Source of the DNA: Leifsonia sp. fls2-241-R2A-40a
GTDB lineage: Bacteria > Actinomycetota > Actinomycetes > Actinomycetales > Microbacteriaceae
Assembly (NCBI RefSeq): GCF_030209575.1
Contig: NZ_JARVRS010000001.1
Location: forward strand, 806,001-870,000
Direction: 5' to 3'
DNA length: 64,000 nt
The position numbers and the translations under genes are program-made. The notes beneath the pieces were generated by a model. It saw nothing but the letters and a program-made list of their open reading frames with translations. It ran no database searches and had not been told where the DNA came from. Of this stretch, positions 60,847-64,000 are shown in pieces (position 1 is the stretch's first letter; each line of letters begins with the position of its first letter).

Positions 60847-61680
60847 CTAGAGGGTCTCCCCCGCATCCGCCAGCAGCGTGCTGCCGGTCATGATCAACGA
60901 CAGGTCGCTGACCGCGAACAGGACCACGCGCGCGATGTCGTCCGGAGTACCCAGGCGACCGATCCGGCTGTGGGTCATCACGTCCAGCGGAGGCAGCTCC
61001 ACGCCGGCCGCGGCCGCCTGCTCGGCCGCCGCCTTCCCTGCGGCGATGTTGCCCTCCGTCGGGACGAAGCTCGGAGCGACACCCAGCACGCGGACTCCGA
61101 GCGGGGCCAGGTCGACAGCCAGGGACTTGGTGAGCCCGCGCGCAGCGTGCTTGGAACTCACGTAGGCGGCCATGCCCGGGAAGGCGACCTGGAAGCCTGC
61201 CGTCGAGATGATGTTGACGATGACTCCGCCGGAGCCGTCGGCGGCCATGCGGCGAGCGGCCTCCCGGGAACCGAGGAACACTCCCCGGGCGTTGACCGCG
61301 AAGACGCGATCCCACATCTCATCCGGCATCTCCAGAACCGGAGCGTTGGGGAACAGTCCCGCGTTGTTGACCCAGATGTCGAGGCCTCCGAGCTCGGCGA
61401 CGGCCAGGTCGGCGGCGGCCATCACGGACGGCGTGTCGGAGACGTCGGCACGGGTGCCAATCGCGGTGATCGGGTACCGCTCGGCCAGCTCGGCCGCCGC
61501 TGCACGCGCCGCCTCCTCGTCGAGGTCGACGATCAGGAGATCGGCGCCGGCTTCGGCCAGCCGGGCCGCGATGGCTTTGCCCAGGCCTTGCGCACCGCCT
61601 GTCACGACGGCTCGCCGCCCTCTGAGCGAGACGAGCTCGGCGATGGAGACGCCGGAGACATCGGCGAAGGGATAGGGCAT
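60847..61680 (-). CDS. Short-chain dehydrogenase/reductase
   Basis: A 277-residue classical SDR. The cofactor loop is VVTGGAQGLGKAI (TGxxxGxG), NNAG follows, and the catalytic Tyr/Lys pair is in AAYVSSKHAA with the serine upstream (NIISTAG). An N-terminal 20-residue leader precedes the fold. AGGAGG lies before ATG 61680. In a gluconokinase operon a gluconate 5-dehydrogenase or related polyol dehydrogenase role fits, but specificity is not readable. Confidence 0.85.
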   Translation of the reverse strand: MPYPFADVSGVSIAELVSLRGRRAVVTGGAQGLGKAIAARLAEAGADLLIVDLDEEAARAAAAELAERYPITAIGTRADVSDTPSVMAAADLAVAELGGLDIWVNNAGLFPNAPVLEMPDEMWDRVFAVNARGVFLGSREAARRMAADGSGGVIVNIISTAGFQVAFPGMAAYVSSKHAARGLTKSLAVDLAPLGVRVLGVAPSFVPTEGNIAAGKAAAEQAAAAGVELPPLDVMTHSRIGRLGTPDDIARVVLFAVSDLSLIMTGSTLLADAGETL

Positions 61681-61720
61681 GGGAGACCTCCTGGGTTCGG
61701 GTGGCTCTGCGGGTGGGTGG

Positions 61721-63349
61721 CTATTCGGCCAGGTCCTGGATGCGGAGGACGGTGTCGCCGTACCGGGCGAACCCGTGGCTCTGCGGCGTCCCGTCATCGG
61801 CCTGCCCGAAGAGGAGCCGCGTGCCGTCGCCGACGCCCGACCAGGATGCACGCACGCGCATCTCCCCGCCGATGTCGCCGACGAGCTCGAGGTCGGCCTC
61901 GTACACGGCGCCGGCCGTCATGGAGCCGCTCGAGCGTTCGACGCCGTTGTAGACGTTGCGGCCGTCGTCGCTGTAGTCGACATAGCGCGAGGCCGCCGAC
62001 CAGGTGCCATGGCCGTCGGACGAACGGTCGAACTCCAGATACCCGGAGTGCGCGCCCGCGATGCGGCCTGCCGGGGTGAACTCGGCCGTCCGGGCGAGTA
62101 GTTCCTCGGCCTCCCGACCCGAGAGCGCCGACGGCGTCGTCGCCGGTGTCGCGGCGACCGGGACGGGCTCCCCCGGCGCGTAGTCCGCCAGCTCGGCGGT
62201 GCGGATGCGCAGCGTGGGTCCGAGATCGCCGCCGCTGCCGCGCTGCATCTCCATCCACATGACGTTCCGGCCATCGGGATGCCACGACATGGGCGACACG
62301 TAGACCCAGGAGTCGTCCGCGCTGTTCAGCGGCACCCCCGCGTAATCGCGGTCGGCCCTCGAACGCTCGATCTCGATCAGCACCGGACCGATGTTGCCCG
62401 GCCGGAAACGGCGGACGCCGTCGACCGCATACATGTACAGGACCCACGCCATGGACATGGTGACCAGCGTGGCGTGCGGCCGCGGCACCAGCCCGAGGAA
62501 CGCCGGGTTCGTGCCTTTCGACGCCCGCGACGTCATGACGATGCCGAGCCGCTCGTCAGGCGAGAGGATGGTGGTCTCGTCGTATCCGGGCGTGCGGGTG
62601 ATCGGCTCGAGGGCGTCGGAGACCAGGTCCTGGACGACCGAGTCGGTGAGCGGCGCGCCGCCGTCTCCGACCGCCGAGATCGCCGTCCCGCCCCGGACGA
62701 ACTGCTTCACTTCGCCGCCGAGCATGTGCCGAGCGGAGAAGTATCCTTCGCGCTCGGGGTCGGGAACGAGCGCATCCGTACTGCTGATGACGACGGGATC
62801 GACGATCGTGTATCGGTCCTCATCTCGGCGCAGGCGCCCCAGCGCCACGACGGCGGTGAGGTCGGTGCGCAGGATGGTCCAGGCGATCCGCTCGCCGTCG
62901 GGCGACACGATGATCTCCGACCAGTGGTGGGAGGTCAGCGGGTCGTCCGCGAGGTTCCAGGGGTATTCGACGGGGACGAGCTCGACGTGCTCCGCGTCGT
63001 CGAGGCTCGGGCTGGCTTCCAGGACGTGGTCTCCGAGCAGCATCCGGCTGTTGTCGGTGAAGGGCATATGACGGATCCCGTTGGCGGTGCGCTTCTGCGG
63101 AATGGTCCCCGCGAAGATCTCCGTGAAGCGCGCCCCGTTGTCGTCGACGACGGCGGCTCGCACGGTGTCGGAGGGATCCTCCTGAGTGCGGAAGAGGAGG
63201 AACACCCGGCCGCTCGGCGTGTAGGTCGCGCTGGGTGCACGAACATGGCCGGGAAGGGGAACTGTCGAGATCCGGATCGGCCCGAGCGAGTCGTCGACCA
63301 TCTCCTGCACCTCCGCCTCGTGGGCCGCTCGTTCACGGGTGTCGTTCAT
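61721..63349 (-). CDS. Beta-propeller-like protein of unknown function
   Basis: A 542-residue protein without signal peptide. Repeated short strand patterns (SATYTPSGRVFLLFRTQEDP, EIIVSPDGERIAWTILRTDL, TILSPDERLGIVMTSR, MSWHPDGRNVMWMEMQRG) resemble PD40/WD40-like TolB blades, so it may form a beta-propeller in its first 400 residues; the C-terminal 130 residues are separate. Its ATG overlaps the gluconokinase stop. A lactonase-like or sugar-binding role is possible; no active site is evident. Confidence 0.55.
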   Translation of the reverse strand: MNDTRERAAHEAEVQEMVDDSLGPIRISTVPLPGHVRAPSATYTPSGRVFLLFRTQEDPSDTVRAAVVDDNGARFTEIFAGTIPQKRTANGIRHMPFTDNSRMLLGDHVLEASPSLDDAEHVELVPVEYPWNLADDPLTSHHWSEIIVSPDGERIAWTILRTDLTAVVALGRLRRDEDRYTIVDPVVISSTDALVPDPEREGYFSARHMLGGEVKQFVRGGTAISAVGDGGAPLTDSVVQDLVSDALEPITRTPGYDETTILSPDERLGIVMTSRASKGTNPAFLGLVPRPHATLVTMSMAWVLYMYAVDGVRRFRPGNIGPVLIEIERSRADRDYAGVPLNSADDSWVYVSPMSWHPDGRNVMWMEMQRGSGGDLGPTLRIRTAELADYAPGEPVPVAATPATTPSALSGREAEELLARTAEFTPAGRIAGAHSGYLEFDRSSDGHGTWSAASRYVDYSDDGRNVYNGVERSSGSMTAGAVYEADLELVGDIGGEMRVRASWSGVGDGTRLLFGQADDGTPQSHGFARYGDTVLRIQDLAE

Positions 63350-63888
63350 ACGGCAGCCTCCTCGCGGCGATCGGAGGCGGCCCAGTCGCGGATGCGGGCG
63401 GCGATCTCGGCCGGCCCGGCGTCGATGGAGAAGGCGGTGCCGTCCTCGTCGGAGGCGAGCGGTTCCAGCGTCTCCAACTGCGAGTCCAGCAGGGCGGGCG
63501 GCATGAAGTGCCCGGCTCGGTCGTCCATCCGTTCCCGGATGACCTCCCGCCGACCGGTCAGATGGGCGAATCGAACGGGGACGCCGGCCTCATCAGCGAT
63601 GGCGGCCCTGTATCGGCGTCGCAGTGCCGAGCAGGCGACCACGACGCCCCGGCCGGCAGCCGCTTGCTCTCCGATGGTGTGGCCGACAGTCCGCAGCCAG
63701 GGACCGCGGTCGTCATCCGTCAAGGGCGTGCCCCCGGCCATCTTGTCGCGGTTGGCTTGCGGGTGCAGGTCGTCGGCGTCGATGAACGGCACTCCGAGCG
63801 CACGGGCGAGCTCGCGGCCGACCGTGGTCTTGCCGGATCCGGACACGCCCATCACCACGATGGCGGCCGGTTGCACGGAGGTGTTCAT
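63346..63888 (-). CDS. gntK: Gluconokinase
   Basis: A 180-residue P-loop kinase of the GntK family. Walker A is GVSGSGKT at 14-21, followed by FIDADDLHPQANRDKMAGGT, DDDRGPWL and VVACSALRRRYR, all diagnostic. It makes 6-phosphogluconate for the pentose phosphate pathway. The ATG at 63888 lies two bases before the transporter stop, and its own stop overlaps the next gene (ATGA). Confidence 0.93.
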   Translation of the reverse strand: MNTSVQPAAIVVMGVSGSGKTTVGRELARALGVPFIDADDLHPQANRDKMAGGTPLTDDDRGPWLRTVGHTIGEQAAAGRGVVVACSALRRRYRAAIADEAGVPVRFAHLTGRREVIRERMDDRAGHFMPPALLDSQLETLEPLASDEDGTAFSIDAGPAEIAARIRDWAASDRREEAAV

Positions 63889-63889
63889 G

Positions 63890-64000
63890 TCAGCGGACCG
63901 CCTTGACCTTGGTGAAGATGATGAGGCCGCCGATCAGCGCGAAGACCGCGCCGATCAGGTAGAGCGCGGTGTAGTTCTTGTCCGCTCCGACCGCGCCGAT
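63890..64000 (-). CDS. Transporter, C-terminal fragment cut by the window edge
   Basis: The minus strand reads 36 residues to a TGA at 63890: ADKNYTALYLIGAVFALIGG followed by LIIFTKVKAVR. This is one hydrophobic helix with a basic tail, the usual end of an MFS symporter. It lies directly upstream of gluconokinase, so a gluconate or sugar-acid importer is likely, but the family cannot be fixed from this fragment. Confidence 0.5.
   Translation of the reverse strand: MGAVGADKNYTALYLIGAVFALIGGLIIFTKVKAVR

Noticed and set aside
1-64000. CRISPR arrays, insertion sequences, prophage genes, tRNA or rRNA genes
   Set aside because: No regularly spaced repeats, transposase or integrase motifs, or RNA gene sequences were recognised by reading.

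Overview
The window is high-GC DNA from an actinobacterium, most likely a member of the Microbacteriaceae related to Leifsonia. Supporting signs are the very high G+C, two copies of a small DUF7882-type protein that I associate with that family, GAF-ANTAR regulators, and at least fourteen start codons placed 6-7 nt after a TANNNT box, which is the actinobacterial leaderless-mRNA pattern. No rRNA, tRNA, insertion sequence, prophage or CRISPR array was seen. No gene-free stretch exceeds 300 bp; the longer intergenic regions (up to about 230 bp) have their own entries where they hold something. The sequence opens inside an nhaA-type antiporter gene and ends inside a transporter gene.

Layout. 0.25-8.0 kb: a ligand-domain-only MmyB-like protein, then a locus that looks devoted to a guanidino compound. 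It has a ureohydrolase, an NCS1 permease, a SnoaL-like protein, a cyclase-family hydrolase and a GntR regulator on the minus strand, divergent from an XRE-cupin regulator and a ThDP enzyme. 8-24 kb: housekeeping and accessory single genes, mostly regulator/enzyme pairs (TetR, MarR, MarR, AraC, XRE) with readable operator palindromes, several GNAT and VOC proteins, an AHL-lactonase-like hydrolase, a universal stress protein, topoisomerase IB, an amino-acid racemase and an LCP cell-wall ligase.

24.3-40.3 kb: one large carbohydrate locus. A ten-gene minus-strand operon, with nearly every junction overlapping or within a few bases, encodes an ABC sugar importer, a GH4 glycosidase, both subunits of a tagatose-bisphosphate-type aldolase (AgaY/AgaZ), an AgaS-type SIS deaminase/isomerase, a BadF-type sugar kinase, a Gfo/Idh dehydrogenase and a GNAT-like protein. 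It diverges from a plus-strand set: DeoR regulator, a second GH4, an unusual fusion of a dinucleotide-binding domain to a PfkB kinase, and an FGGY kinase broken by a one-base frameshift. Together they resemble an ABC-fed, PTS-independent version of the amino-galactose (Aga) pathway: import, hydrolysis, kinase, deamination/isomerisation, second kinase, aldolase.

40.3-48.7 kb: epoxide-hydrolase-like enzyme, ribokinase with an M55 D-aminopeptidase, arginine deiminase with an arginine/ornithine-type antiporter, and a large arylsulfatase. 48.8-54.7 kb: a patch of small lineage-specific proteins (META lipoprotein, two DUF7882 paralogues, two overlapping GAF-ANTAR genes, several unknowns) followed by an XRE-cupin regulator with an EamA exporter. 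54.7-60.8 kb: a GH42 beta-galactosidase operon with its own ABC importer, controlled by a divergent TetR regulator with two operator-like palindromes around a recognisable promoter. 60.8-64 kb: a gluconate-type operon (transporter, gluconokinase, unknown beta-propeller-like protein, SDR dehydrogenase).
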